Source of the DNA: Synechococcus sp. RS9916
Lineage (GTDB): Bacteria; Cyanobacteriota; Cyanobacteriia; PCC-6307; Cyanobiaceae
Direction: 5' to 3'
Assembly (NCBI RefSeq): GCF_000153825.1
Contig: NZ_DS022299.1
Location: 956,869 to 1,020,868, forward strand
Length of the DNA: 64,000 bases
Positions 54,883-63,045 of this stretch are shown here, in pieces. The position numbers were made by a program, and so were the translations under genes. The notes beneath the pieces are model-generated. The model was not told where the DNA came from, searched no databases, and worked only from the letters and a program-made list of their open reading frames with translations. Numbering within the stretch: position 1 is the stretch's first letter; each line of letters begins with the position of its first letter.

Positions 54883-56507
54883 GACTCGTTCAACAGCTGA
54901 ATGGCCCCCTCTGCATTGATTCGGTGCAGGTGCAGGCTGCCGGCTTGGCGATGAATCAAGGCGGGGCCCCCTTGTGACGCTGAACCCTGGCGGCCCGGCG
55001 TGAGCTGCTCCAAGAACGTGATGATCTCCTCACCGAGCAACGCCTGCACCTGAAGCGGCTGCACCCCCACCAGTTCCTCACCCAGTTGGAACAGGTCGTT
55101 GTCCTTTGACTCGGTCAGCTGGGCCTCCACCCGGATCGGCGAAAAATGGCTGGCACCTTCCACCAGCACCGCCCGGCTGCGGGGATCTGGAGCTGTGGCC
55201 AACAGCAACTCAAGCTGCTCGTTCAGCGGAGGGGTGATCAAATCGAGGGTGCCGCCGGTGAACAAGGCAGGAACCGGAATCCGCACCGGCCGGTTTCGGG
55301 GCCAGAGCAGGCTGCCGAAACTGTTCATCCCCACAATCCCCACCAGCTGGGCTGGCGCTTTGGTGGGGGGAAGATCGACCGCATTGAGCTGACACTGCAG
55401 CAATCGCGAGAGATTGCTCAGGGGCAAATCATCCAGAGCTTCACGGCATCGCCACTCCAGACCGGGCTGCGGGCGCACACCGGTCGCCAACAAGGCGGTG
55501 AGCGCTCCCATGGAATGGCCGACCAGCACCACCCGCTCGCCGCGGACCGGAAGGGTGCCATCGGCCTGGGCTTTGAGCACAGCATCCAGGTCTTGAAGGC
55601 GATCGGGCAGCACTTCAGCGCCGGGAGGGCGACGATTGCCCTGAAGCCAGGCCCCCACAGCTTCGGAATCACTGCCGGGGTGTTCCAACACCACCACAGG
55701 CCAGCCCTGATGGCTGAGCAGCCGGCCCAGCCAACGGAAATGGTCGGGGGTCCCCCCCAGCCCCGGCATCAGCACCACCCAAGGTCGATCCGAGGCCTGG
55801 CTGGGCCGGCGAGCATCCTTGGGCTGCCAGAGCTGTAGCTCCAGCGGCTCGGTGCGATGCGGGACTTGCAACGCCTGGATGGTCGGGAGGCTGAGCGTCT
55901 CCACCGCCGGCTCGGCGGGAGGAAACACCGCTTGCAAGGGGATGCGATCCAGCCGAGCCACCAGCGCCTGCTGACGTTGGAGCTGCTCTCGCCAATGGGC
56001 GGCCACCTGCACCAGGCCATCAAGGTCGAGACGCACCCTCTCGGCTGGCAGTGCTTCCAGCAAATCCAGGCTGGTGACCTGGGGCTTCTCCTGGAGTAAG
56101 CGCTCAAGGGTGCTGAGCACGGTGACACCGACCGTGTCGTCATCAACACGCACCAAATCGGCGACTTCATCCAGAAGACGGCGCCCGGCCCAGCTGTCGA
56201 GCATCTGACGGGCCATGCTCCGATCCGTGATCAACGGGGCCCGCAGCAACTCCAGCATTCCTTGGCGACTGGCGGGCTCCAGCAGATCCAGCCAAATACT
56301 CAGTTCGGCATCCGACACACCGCCAGACCGGCCCCAAGCGACCAGATCCTTGATGGCGACAGGAATAACGACACCATCGAACTGCACCTCCAGCTGCTCG
56401 GCTGCCCGCAATGGGCACGGAGACACCAAGGCGACCACCAGACTGAAGTTGAATCCAATCTCCGCCCACCATCGCGTGGGTCGTCCTGTTGAACGTCGTC
56501 CTTGCAA
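54879..56507 (-). CDS. Exported alpha/beta hydrolase with DUF1400 N-terminal domain
   Basis: Starting at TTG 56507 gives 542 residues with a signal peptide (RRSTGRPTRWWAEIGFNFSL to LRAAEQ). An ATG at 56564 is the alternative but overlaps the divergent MFS gene. The N-terminal DUF1400 region (VQFDGVVIPVAIKDLVAWGRSG, GMLELLRAP) is cyanobacteria-specific. The hydrolase domain has PWVVLMPGLGGTPDHFRWLGRLL, the nucleophile elbow VVLVGHSMGALTALLATG, a catalytic Asp region near GGTLDLITP and His in EGASHFSPIR. Lipase or esterase substrates are unknown. It is probably secreted or periplasmic. Confidence 0.82.
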   Translation of the reverse strand: MQGRRSTGRPTRWWAEIGFNFSLVVALVSPCPLRAAEQLEVQFDGVVIPVAIKDLVAWGRSGGVSDAELSIWLDLLEPASRQGMLELLRAPLITDRSMARQMLDSWAGRRLLDEVADLVRVDDDTVGVTVLSTLERLLQEKPQVTSLDLLEALPAERVRLDLDGLVQVAAHWREQLQRQQALVARLDRIPLQAVFPPAEPAVETLSLPTIQALQVPHRTEPLELQLWQPKDARRPSQASDRPWVVLMPGLGGTPDHFRWLGRLLSHQGWPVVVLEHPGSDSEAVGAWLQGNRRPPGAEVLPDRLQDLDAVLKAQADGTLPVRGERVVLVGHSMGALTALLATGVRPQPGLEWRCREALDDLPLSNLSRLLQCQLNAVDLPPTKAPAQLVGIVGMNSFGSLLWPRNRPVRIPVPALFTGGTLDLITPPLNEQLELLLATAPDPRSRAVLVEGASHFSPIRVEAQLTESKDNDLFQLGEELVGVQPLQVQALLGEEIITFLEQLTPGRQGSASQGGPALIHRQAGSLHLHRINAEGAIQLLNES

Positions 56508-57880
56508 GACCCAGGCCCTTGAACTGGTGGAACCAGTTTCCCGCAGCCCTGCAAGAACTGGCATGGATCCGGCTGCTCGCGTCCATCGGGGCCGGCGGTG
56601 TCATTTACATGACACCGATCATTTTTCATCAGGTTGACCTCTCTGCCAGCCAGGTGGGCCAAGGACTCGCAGCCGCAGCGCTGATCGGCACCGTGGTGCG
56701 CCTTCTCTGCGGTGTGCTCCTGGATCGAGGCCTCAGTTGCTCCTGGCCAGTGCGGGGGGCGGCCCTTCTGGCCCTCATGGCCGATCTGGTGCTGCTGCCC
56801 TCGACCGACTTTCGCGGCTATCTCAGTGGCCAGATGCTGATCGGCATCGCGGCGGGTCTGTACTTCCCTGCGATCGAATTGGCTGTGCCGCTGAGCAGCG
56901 CCAACTTCCCATCCAGTCGGGGGTATGCCCTGGCGCGCACTGCAGATGCCTGCGGGGTGGCCCTTGGCGCCCTGGGTGGAGCCGTTCTGGCAGCCCTCGG
57001 CGTGATCCGAGCGGTCTATTGGGTAGAAGCCATTGCCGTGCTCACCATGTTGGTGGTGCTCGGTTGGCGCCCCCTGCCCGACGGCCGCCTCGCACAACTG
57101 CAAACGGAGCTGAACGCTCCAGACGAAGACGGCAGCCACGCCAGCCCTGCAGAAGCACCCTCACGCTTTCACTGGTTGCTACCGCTCATACCGGTGCTGC
57201 TGGTGAGCATCGTGGCCACCGGCATGGTGGCGCTGCTGCAGAGCGCCTTGCCTCTGGATCTGGTGCGAGGCGGCATCCAGCGACCTCCCCTCAGCGACGC
57301 CTGGAGTGGACTGGTGATTGCACTGGAGCTGGGATGGCTGGTGCTGTTGCAATGGCCCGTGGGCAATTGGGTCGCCAAGCGCAGCCTCCGTTTCGGGCTC
57401 GGGATTGGTCTGTGCAGCTTTTCCATTGGTTGTCTTCTGCTGGCCTGCTCCACGCTCTGGAGTGATGGCCTGGTGCTGATCGCCATGGCCGTGATGCCGA
57501 TGGCCTTTGGCAAAGCGGCCTTCCTGCCCACGGCCGCCGAAGCCATGATCGAGGAAACCCCTTTGGAGCATCGGGGCCTGGCCATGGCGCTCTTCTCCCA
57601 GTGCTTCGCCATCAGCGCCACTGGCGCACCGCTGATCGCCGGCGCCCTGTTGGATACCCAGGGCCATGGCCTCGTGCTCTGGCTCTTCATGGCCGCCCTC
57701 TGCCTCTTCAGCCTGCCTCTGCTCAACGGCGTGCGCCCGCGCTATACAGCGGGGTTAGGAGCTTTTCCGCTGGAGATTGAGCCCGATGAGCAAAGCCAGG
57801 GAACTTCTGCGCTCCGTGAAGAATCTGGGCATCCTGCGGGAGCTGGCCAAGAGCGGTGGGGGGCTCGACAGCGTCGCTGA
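56489..57880 (+). CDS. Major facilitator superfamily transporter
   Basis: The product has about 463 residues with some 12 hydrophobic segments, a central cytoplasmic loop (LNAPDEDGSHASPAEAPSR), and MFS motif A-like LDRG (VVRLLCGVLLDRGLS). Other segments include LISGQMLIGIAAGLYFPAIELAVPL-type helices. The substrate is unknown. The start is TTG at 56489 or TTG at 56519; both overlap or abut the divergent DUF1400 gene. The 3' end overlaps the coq4-like gene by 95 nt in another frame, with a charged, non-membrane tail. Confidence 0.8.
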   Translation: MNVVLARPRPLNWWNQFPAALQELAWIRLLASIGAGGVIYMTPIIFHQVDLSASQVGQGLAAAALIGTVVRLLCGVLLDRGLSCSWPVRGAALLALMADLVLLPSTDFRGYLSGQMLIGIAAGLYFPAIELAVPLSSANFPSSRGYALARTADACGVALGALGGAVLAALGVIRAVYWVEAIAVLTMLVVLGWRPLPDGRLAQLQTELNAPDEDGSHASPAEAPSRFHWLLPLIPVLLVSIVATGMVALLQSALPLDLVRGGIQRPPLSDAWSGLVIALELGWLVLLQWPVGNWVAKRSLRFGLGIGLCSFSIGCLLLACSTLWSDGLVLIAMAVMPMAFGKAAFLPTAAEAMIEETPLEHRGLAMALFSQCFAISATGAPLIAGALLDTQGHGLVLWLFMAALCLFSLPLLNGVRPRYTAGLGAFPLEIEPDEQSQGTSALREESGHPAGAGQERWGARQRR

Positions 57881-58466
57881 TCTGGTCGACAACTTCATCG
57901 ACAGTGATGCCATGGGCGTCTGCGTTGAGCGCTTCCGTGCCCTCCCTGGCGGAGCCGAGCTGCTTGAGGAGCGTTACCCACCGTTTCAACCCGACGTTGA
58001 CCAGCTGGAGCAACTCCCGCAAGGCAGCCTGGGCCATGCCTACGCCGGCATGATCCGCAAGCTGAACTACGACCCCGATTTCTTCCGGCCACGCGACACC
58101 AGCACCGATGCCCTGTGGCTGACCCAGCGCATCGCCACGACCCACGACATCCACCACGTGATTGGCGGTTTCAACACCCAACCAGCGGGTGAATCAGGAG
58201 TGCTAGCGATCACTGCCACGCAGATCGGCTTCCCGGCCTACGTGCTGCTCAACCTGCTGGCCAGCTTCAAGGCGGTACGCCTCAAGCCCACGGAACTGGA
58301 AGCCATCAGCCATGGCATCGCCCATGGCAACCGCATTGGACTGCAAGCCACGCCACTGGTGACGCAGAAGTGGGAAGAGGGTTGGGAGAAGCCCCTTCAT
58401 CAATGGAGGCAGGAGCTGGGGGTGATTGTGGCCAACCATCCTGAGATCAGCGCCGACTACAGCTGA
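57786..58466 (+). CDS. Coq4-family protein
   Basis: The 226-residue soluble protein has the Coq4 metal motif HDIHHVIGGFN and LLASFKAVRLKPTELEAISHGIAHG. Eukaryotic COQ4 scaffolds ubiquinone synthesis; bacterial homologues are widespread but less studied. A role in quinone or isoprenoid metabolism is inferred. The ATG at 57786 was chosen over a TTG at 57777. The gene starts inside the end of the MFS gene, so both are on one transcript. Confidence 0.82.
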   Translation: MSKARELLRSVKNLGILRELAKSGGGLDSVADLVDNFIDSDAMGVCVERFRALPGGAELLEERYPPFQPDVDQLEQLPQGSLGHAYAGMIRKLNYDPDFFRPRDTSTDALWLTQRIATTHDIHHVIGGFNTQPAGESGVLAITATQIGFPAYVLLNLLASFKAVRLKPTELEAISHGIAHGNRIGLQATPLVTQKWEEGWEKPLHQWRQELGVIVANHPEISADYS

Positions 58467-58482
58467 CGCAACCCAAACAACC

Positions 58483-58731
58483 ATGGCAGGATCCGAAACG
58501 GTTTCAGCTGTGACGGCCATGCGGCTCTACCCCCAAGGAACCGGAGCGGGCATCTCGCTGGTGGTGTTGGTGGTGATCGGGGTGGTGGGCGTTGCCCAGT
58601 TCGATGCCGCCAAACGGGCTTCGTTTGAGGAGGGCTTCCGTTGCGCCAGCGACGAGAGCACTCCTGTGGTGCATTCGTCGTACACCTGCAAAACGTTCCG
58701 TCAACAGCAAGCCAGCCAGGCAAGACCCTGA
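58483..58731 (+). CDS. Small membrane protein, 82 aa
   Basis: Starts MAGSETVSAVTAMRLYPQG. One membrane helix (about 25-42, AGISLVVLVVIGVVGVAQFD) is followed by KRASFEEGFRCASDES and a short soluble tail with two cysteines (CASDE, YTCKTF). The start could also be the Met at 58519. No family was recognised. It follows the Coq4-like gene by 16 nt and precedes the AT-rich patch. Confidence 0.6.
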   Translation: MAGSETVSAVTAMRLYPQGTGAGISLVVLVVIGVVGVAQFDAAKRASFEEGFRCASDESTPVVHSSYTCKTFRQQQASQARP

Positions 58732-58767
58732 CGACTGCAATCTGCACGCAACTGACAACTCTTCCCC

Positions 58768-59373
58768 ATGACAACAACTCCCTCCTTCGCCTTCTTCTTC
58801 AGCATGGGGACTGGAGAGGAGCTGAAGTGCGTCAAAGGGGTCGAGAGATTCACCATCCCCACCGAGAAAAGCGACAGCACAACCGTGTGCTACGCCGCCT
58901 TAATTCAAACCGACAATTTCATTGTTCCCTACAAAATTTCTGTTGATAGCTACGTACTAGCCGAACTGAATGCGAACACGGACGAGGCGGGTGATATCTA
59001 CTACGAGCTCGACAGCGAGCAAATCCAATTACTGCAGCAGGAGCAGAAACTACCCAATCCAACGCCGACCCATGAGATCGGAATGGACACCTATCTACCT
59101 GCGATCGGATTAATTGCGCTTGTGGTGGCCTGGCTGGTGTGGCAGATCAAAGCAGCCAAAACTGCCGTCCAAAACAGCCAACCCCCATCCCAAACAACCA
59201 CCAACTCAGATGATATGGCGGAGCTTGAACGCCTCAATCTGGAAACTGATCAAAGCCTCAGCAATGCTCAAAGCGAGAACGACAACACGCACAACGACAG
59301 CCCACGCTGCGACAGCGCAGACAGTGAGCACAGCTCGAATTCCAGCAGCGATGACTCCTGCTCAAACGACTAA
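58768..59373 (+). CDS. Hypothetical membrane protein with Ser/Asp/Asn-rich tail, 201 aa
   Basis: The N-terminal 100 residues (SFAFFFSMGTGEELKCVKG, YYELDSEQIQLLQQEQKLP) look like a soluble domain without a signal peptide. One membrane helix follows (about 108-128, LPAIGLIALVVAWLVWQIKAA). The C-terminal 70 residues are low complexity (Ser, Asn, Asp, Thr, Gln), ending SSDDSCSND. No family was recognised. Base composition drops from here on compared with the housekeeping genes. A recent or fast-evolving gene is likely. Confidence 0.6.
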   Translation: MTTTPSFAFFFSMGTGEELKCVKGVERFTIPTEKSDSTTVCYAALIQTDNFIVPYKISVDSYVLAELNANTDEAGDIYYELDSEQIQLLQQEQKLPNPTPTHEIGMDTYLPAIGLIALVVAWLVWQIKAAKTAVQNSQPPSQTTTNSDDMAELERLNLETDQSLSNAQSENDNTHNDSPRCDSADSEHSSNSSSDDSCSND

Positions 59374-59547
59374 CAATCGCGAAGCCTGACGAAGATCAAC
59401 GGCATGACCCATGGGAGGCCCGTGACACAGATCACGCCAAACAATGATCCAAATCAACAAGACCCGTGAGCCTTCAACCGTCCCCTATAAGCAAAAAGGG
59501 GCATAAAGCAATCGAAGTGATAACATTTCAGGGAATCTGATTACAAC

Positions 59548-59967
59548 ATGAAGCGCATCCTTTTTTATGCAGCTTTTGCATTTTCTGTGACTGGTTGCGC
59601 TGCCATCACCAACCTCACTGGACCTGGCATTGACCCTGACTTCAGTACGGACTGGAAAAAGGTAGACCCAAAAACGCTTGAAGATTACAAAGAATCGGGC
59701 GGAAAGTATAGCTTGTTCACCAAGATGAATGAAGTCGGCACATGGTCTTCAGGGACCAAAGCCGTATTTATCCAGCCATCAGACTGCAATTGGTTTGTGT
59801 ATAACAATGGCGCCACTTCTTTGACATGCAATTTTATGGCTGAGTTAAAGGACATTCGTGGTACTCGGCATTGCATTGGAGTAGAAGGCCGCAAAGATAC
59901 CGATGGTGATCTTACTTATAAGATGGGCTCTGCAAGCTGTCGCTGGAAGGACGAAATCAACACCTGA
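59548..59967 (+). CDS. Predicted small lipoprotein, 139 aa
   Basis: The product starts MKRILFYAAFAFSVTGC, a type II signal peptide with lipobox SVTGC. The mature part has many Lys/Asp/Gly residues, with VGTWSSGTKAVFIQPSDCNWFVYNN and HCIGVEGRKDTDGDLTYKMGSASCRW, and four mature cysteines that could form two disulfides. No homologue was recognised. The gene is AT-rich compared with the window and 174 nt after the previous gene; no ribosome-binding site stands out. Confidence 0.65.
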   Translation: MKRILFYAAFAFSVTGCAAITNLTGPGIDPDFSTDWKKVDPKTLEDYKESGGKYSLFTKMNEVGTWSSGTKAVFIQPSDCNWFVYNNGATSLTCNFMAELKDIRGTRHCIGVEGRKDTDGDLTYKMGSASCRWKDEINT

Positions 59968-60018
59968 CCAAATCAATCTACAAGACCATTACACCAAAGC
60001 CCTAAACAACAAATTTTG

Positions 60019-60336
60019 ATGAAAAAATCAAAGCTTTTATCAGTACCCATTACGCTTTTTGCTCTTCTTGCTGGCTCGCCCTTGTCAGCGAGTGAGTACT
60101 TCAAAGAACCAAAAGGAAGTAAATTTTGGATGGGTGTTGCTATCGGGGCAGCAGGAGCCGCTTGTGGGAACTATGACGAAGGGAATTTGTCGGAAGAAGG
60201 CTTTATCAGAACACTCGAAGAGCTAAAGAAAGTGAAAGAAATAACCCCATCAATGATAGAAGAGGCAACGGACATTGTCAAAAAAGGTAAGCCCAAATGT
60301 CAGAATTTACTTCATAAAAAAGGCCTTAAGTACTAG
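60019..60336 (+). CDS. Predicted secreted small protein, 105 aa
   Basis: Starts MKKSKLLSVPITLFALLAGS with a signal peptide cleaved near SPLSAS. The mature 80 residues (EYFKEPKGSKFWMGVAIGAA, helix IRTLEELKKVKEITPSMIEEA) are basic and contain two Cys (ACGNYDEG, KPKCQNLL). An ATG at 60019 follows an in-frame TTG at 60016. The 60 nt from 60001 hold only 17 G or C, far below the window average. A 22-nt hairpin lies just past the stop. Function unknown; it may pair with the lipoprotein gene before it. Confidence 0.62.
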   Translation: MKKSKLLSVPITLFALLAGSPLSASEYFKEPKGSKFWMGVAIGAAGAACGNYDEGNLSEEGFIRTLEELKKVKEITPSMIEEATDIVKKGKPKCQNLLHKKGLKY

Positions 60337-60351
60337 AGAGATAACTTTTAA

Positions 60352-60373
60352 ATTGTCACGAGAGCGTGACAAT
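60352..60373. repeat. Perfect 9-bp inverted repeat (hairpin) after the secreted protein gene
   Basis: ATTGTCACG and CGTGACAAT flank the loop AGAG exactly. It lies 16 nt past the 60336 stop. There is no T-run on the plus strand and only a short TT-rich stretch on the minus strand, so it may be a weak bidirectional terminator or a protein-binding site. Confidence 0.55.
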
Positions 60374-60408
60374 AGAATAATAAGCATATCGATTAATTTT
60401 TAGCAACA

Positions 60409-60600
60409 TCACTTACAAGGGTGCGGGAACGTCTCCTTGTGCTTCTTCTTGCCATCAACAACTGCTTCATCATTGCAGGCACGACTTGATGAAGTTCTAC
60501 CGCCTGCGTAAACCAGCAGACAAAGCAGTAGACAACAACTCAGCAGACAACCCAGATAAGGCTTCCCGACTAGTTTCTTACACGTTGAATAGGAACTCCA
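60409..60600 (-). pseudogene. Possible decayed or unrecognised small secreted protein gene
   Basis: A minus-strand frame of 63 codons lies between stops at 60601-60603 and 60409-60411, starting inside the 3' end of ychF. It reads like a signal peptide (KLVGKPYLGCLLSCC, then LLLCLLVYAGG) followed by a short mature part (RACNDEAVVDGKKKHKETF, ending HPCK). No ATG, GTG or TTG lies in frame, only CTG codons. This could be a gene that lost its start, a CTG-initiated peptide or chance. No other gene covers 60374-60577. Confidence 0.3.
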
Positions 60601-61669
60601 TCACGTCGCCTTCGTCCACCACATACTCCTTTCCTTCACTGCGCAGCCAACCCTTGTTGCGGGCTTCCGCCAAGGATCCAGCTTCGAGCAGCTTCTCCCA
60701 ACCGATAGTCTGCGCACGGATAAAACCACGTTCGAAGTCGGTGTGGATCACTCCGGCCGTCTGGGGAGCAGTCATGCCGGCCTTGAACGTCCAAGCGCGG
60801 GTTTCTTTCTCACCCGTAGTGAAGTAAGTGCGAAGACCAAGCAGGCGATAAGTGGCGCGGATCAAGCTCTGCAGGCCACCTTCACTCACACCGAGACCTT
60901 CGAGGTAATCGGCGCGTTCTTCATCCCCCAATTCGATCAGTTCGGCTTCCACCTGGGCAGAAATGCGAACGGTTTCGGCGCCTTCCTTCGCTGCCAGTGC
61001 TACCACTTCCTCACAGAAGCGGTTTCCACCGGCGAGATCGTCTTCGCTCACGTTGGTGGCGTAGATGATCGGCTTTGCCGTTAGCAGGCCCAAAGGCTTG
61101 ATCATCGCGGCTTCGTCGTCGCTCAGAGCCACGCTGCGGGCTGAACCGCCCTTCTCGAGCACCTCCTGGATGCGCTCGAGCGCGGCATCTTCCACCTGCG
61201 CTTCTTTGCTGGTGCGCATCTGCTTCTTCAGGCGCTCCCGGCGCTTCTCGATCTGGGACAGATCGGCCAGGCCCAACTCGAGGTTGATCACCTCCGCATC
61301 CCGGGCCGGTCCCACAGAGCCAGACACGTGAATCACGTCATCGTCTTCAAAACATCGAACGACGTGAACAATGGCGTCCACTTCGCGGATGTTGGCCAGG
61401 AACTTATTGCCCAAGCCCTCTCCCTGACTTGCCCCCTTCACCAGACCGGCGATATCGACAAACTCCATCCGGGTGGGGATCGTCTCCTTGCTGGAGCTCA
61501 GATCCGACAGCTTCTGCAGACGGTCATCAGGGACTGCCACGGTGCCCACGTTGGGCTCGATCGTGCAGAAGGGGAAATTGGCAGCCTGGGCCTGGGCATT
61601 GGCCACGAGCGCGTTGAAGAGGGTCGACTTCCCAACGTTGGGCAGTCCGACAATTCCGGCTTTAAGCAT
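60578..61669 (-). CDS. ychF: Redox-regulated ATPase/GTPase YchF
   Basis: Obg-related P-loop protein of 363 residues. G1 is GIVGLPNVGKSTLFNALVANA, G3 is FVDIAGLVKGASQGEGLGNKFL and the NxxE-type specificity region (YATNVSEDDLAGG) replaces NKxD, which favours ATP. A C-terminal TGS domain follows (LRTYFTTGEKETRAWTFKAGM, ending DVMEFLFNV). It is nearly universal and linked to ribosome and oxidative-stress physiology. The ATG at 61669 fits the family. Its 3' end overlaps the candidate small frame on the same strand. Confidence 0.96.
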   Translation of the reverse strand: MLKAGIVGLPNVGKSTLFNALVANAQAQAANFPFCTIEPNVGTVAVPDDRLQKLSDLSSSKETIPTRMEFVDIAGLVKGASQGEGLGNKFLANIREVDAIVHVVRCFEDDDVIHVSGSVGPARDAEVINLELGLADLSQIEKRRERLKKQMRTSKEAQVEDAALERIQEVLEKGGSARSVALSDDEAAMIKPLGLLTAKPIIYATNVSEDDLAGGNRFCEEVVALAAKEGAETVRISAQVEAELIELGDEERADYLEGLGVSEGGLQSLIRATYRLLGLRTYFTTGEKETRAWTFKAGMTAPQTAGVIHTDFERGFIRAQTIGWEKLLEAGSLAEARNKGWLRSEGKEYVVDEGDVMEFLFNV

Positions 61670-61773
61670 CGACGGAATCTACCTGGGGTCCTCTTTCCAG
61701 GTACTGCTATCCGCATCACCGCTCAGACGGCTGACACGCGACACTTGTTGAGAACCATGAAGGGACCAGGGCC

Positions 61774-62949
61774 ATGGCCACACCCACCCGCCAGAGCCCA
61801 TCCCCAGCTGCGGACCAAGCGTTGGCTCCTCTCACCAGATTGTCGGGTCTGAAGCGGTTACGCCGCAGACGAACCGTGGCCCTGATCGCCGGAGGCCTGT
61901 TGCTGCTCGGGGGCGGAGCCTGGAGCCTCGGCCCTGGCCGCAATGGAAACCGTGATCTCAGTGACTACACGGTGAGTGCCGAACGGGGGACCTTGCCCGG
62001 CGTGGTGACCGCAAGCGGTGAACTGGAAGCCGTGCGACGGGTCAATGTGAGCCCCAAGCGCCAGGGTGTGCTTAACGCCCTGCTGGTGGAGGAAGGGGAT
62101 GTGGTGCGCAAGGGCCAAGTGTTGGCCCGCATGGATCCCGGTGACTTACGCGATCGGCTGGATGAGCTCAAGGCCCTGGAACGCCAAGCGCAAGCCGACT
62201 ACGACGCGCGCCAAGCCGATTTTCGGCGTCGTGACATCCTCTTCCAGCGCGGGGCCATCAGTGCTGCCGATCTCGACGATTTCCGCGCCCGCTATCTCAC
62301 CAGCCAGGCGGCTCTGGCGGCTGCACAGGAGCGCATTGAGCAGCGGAGTGTGGAAAGCGATGACCTCCTGATCCGTGCCCCGTTTGATGGCGTGATCACA
62401 CAACGGTTCGCTGAACCTGGTGCCTTTGTCACCCCGACCACCACGGCCTCGGCCACCGCTGGCGCCACCAGCTCTTCGATCGTGGAGCTCTCCCAGGGGC
62501 TCGAAGTGGCGGCCAAGGTGCCCGAGAGCGACATCGGCCGCATTCGCGTGGGGCAAAGCGCGAGCGTGCGCGTCGATGCCTACCCAGACCAGCGCTTTGA
62601 AGCCCGGGTGCGCGAGATTGCTCCCCGGGCCGTCAAGACCGACAACGTCACCTCCTTTGAGGTGGAGCTCGATCTGATTGGACCAGCACCCGATCTGCGC
62701 ATCGGCATGACCGTGGACGTGGACTTCCAGACCGGTCGCACCAATGCCAGCACCCTGGTGCCGACCGTGGCGATCGTGACCGAAGAGGGCAAGCCCGGTG
62801 TGCTGCTGGTGGGCAAGCAAGATCAGCCCCGCTTCCAGGCGGTGGAACTGGGGGCCAGCAGCGGCAGTCAGACGGCGATTCTCAACGGGGTCAAGCCCGG
62901 CACCAAGGTGTTCATCGACCTTCCGCCCTGGGCGAAAAACCGCGACTAA
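61774..62949 (+). CDS. Periplasmic adaptor (membrane fusion) protein of an efflux system
   Basis: The 391-residue protein has an N-terminal membrane segment (about 35-52), then the RND/MacA-type layout: lipoyl half (VTASGELEAVRRVNVSPKRQGVLNALLVEEGDVVRKGQVLARMD), coiled-coil hairpin (LDELKALERQAQADYDARQADFRRR and return helix), second lipoyl half (LLIRAPFDGVITQRFAEPGAFV), beta-barrel and a membrane-proximal end. Its inner-membrane partner is not in the window, so MacAB-, RND- or DevBCA-type cannot be decided. It diverges from ychF; polA follows 96 nt downstream. Confidence 0.88.
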   Translation: MATPTRQSPSPAADQALAPLTRLSGLKRLRRRRTVALIAGGLLLLGGGAWSLGPGRNGNRDLSDYTVSAERGTLPGVVTASGELEAVRRVNVSPKRQGVLNALLVEEGDVVRKGQVLARMDPGDLRDRLDELKALERQAQADYDARQADFRRRDILFQRGAISAADLDDFRARYLTSQAALAAAQERIEQRSVESDDLLIRAPFDGVITQRFAEPGAFVTPTTTASATAGATSSSIVELSQGLEVAAKVPESDIGRIRVGQSASVRVDAYPDQRFEARVREIAPRAVKTDNVTSFEVELDLIGPAPDLRIGMTVDVDFQTGRTNASTLVPTVAIVTEEGKPGVLLVGKQDQPRFQAVELGASSGSQTAILNGVKPGTKVFIDLPPWAKNRD

Positions 62950-63045
62950 GTCACGGCCCACAGCCCCTGAACTGAGAGGCTGCCCTCAGGCGCCCACAGT
63001 CAGACAACAGCGCCCCCACTGCTGCCGCCCCCGATCAATCCAGCA

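Noticed and set aside
58732-60577. Prophage or integrative element at the AT-rich patch
   Set aside because: No integrase, transposase, tRNA target, direct-repeat attachment sites or phage structural genes were seen.
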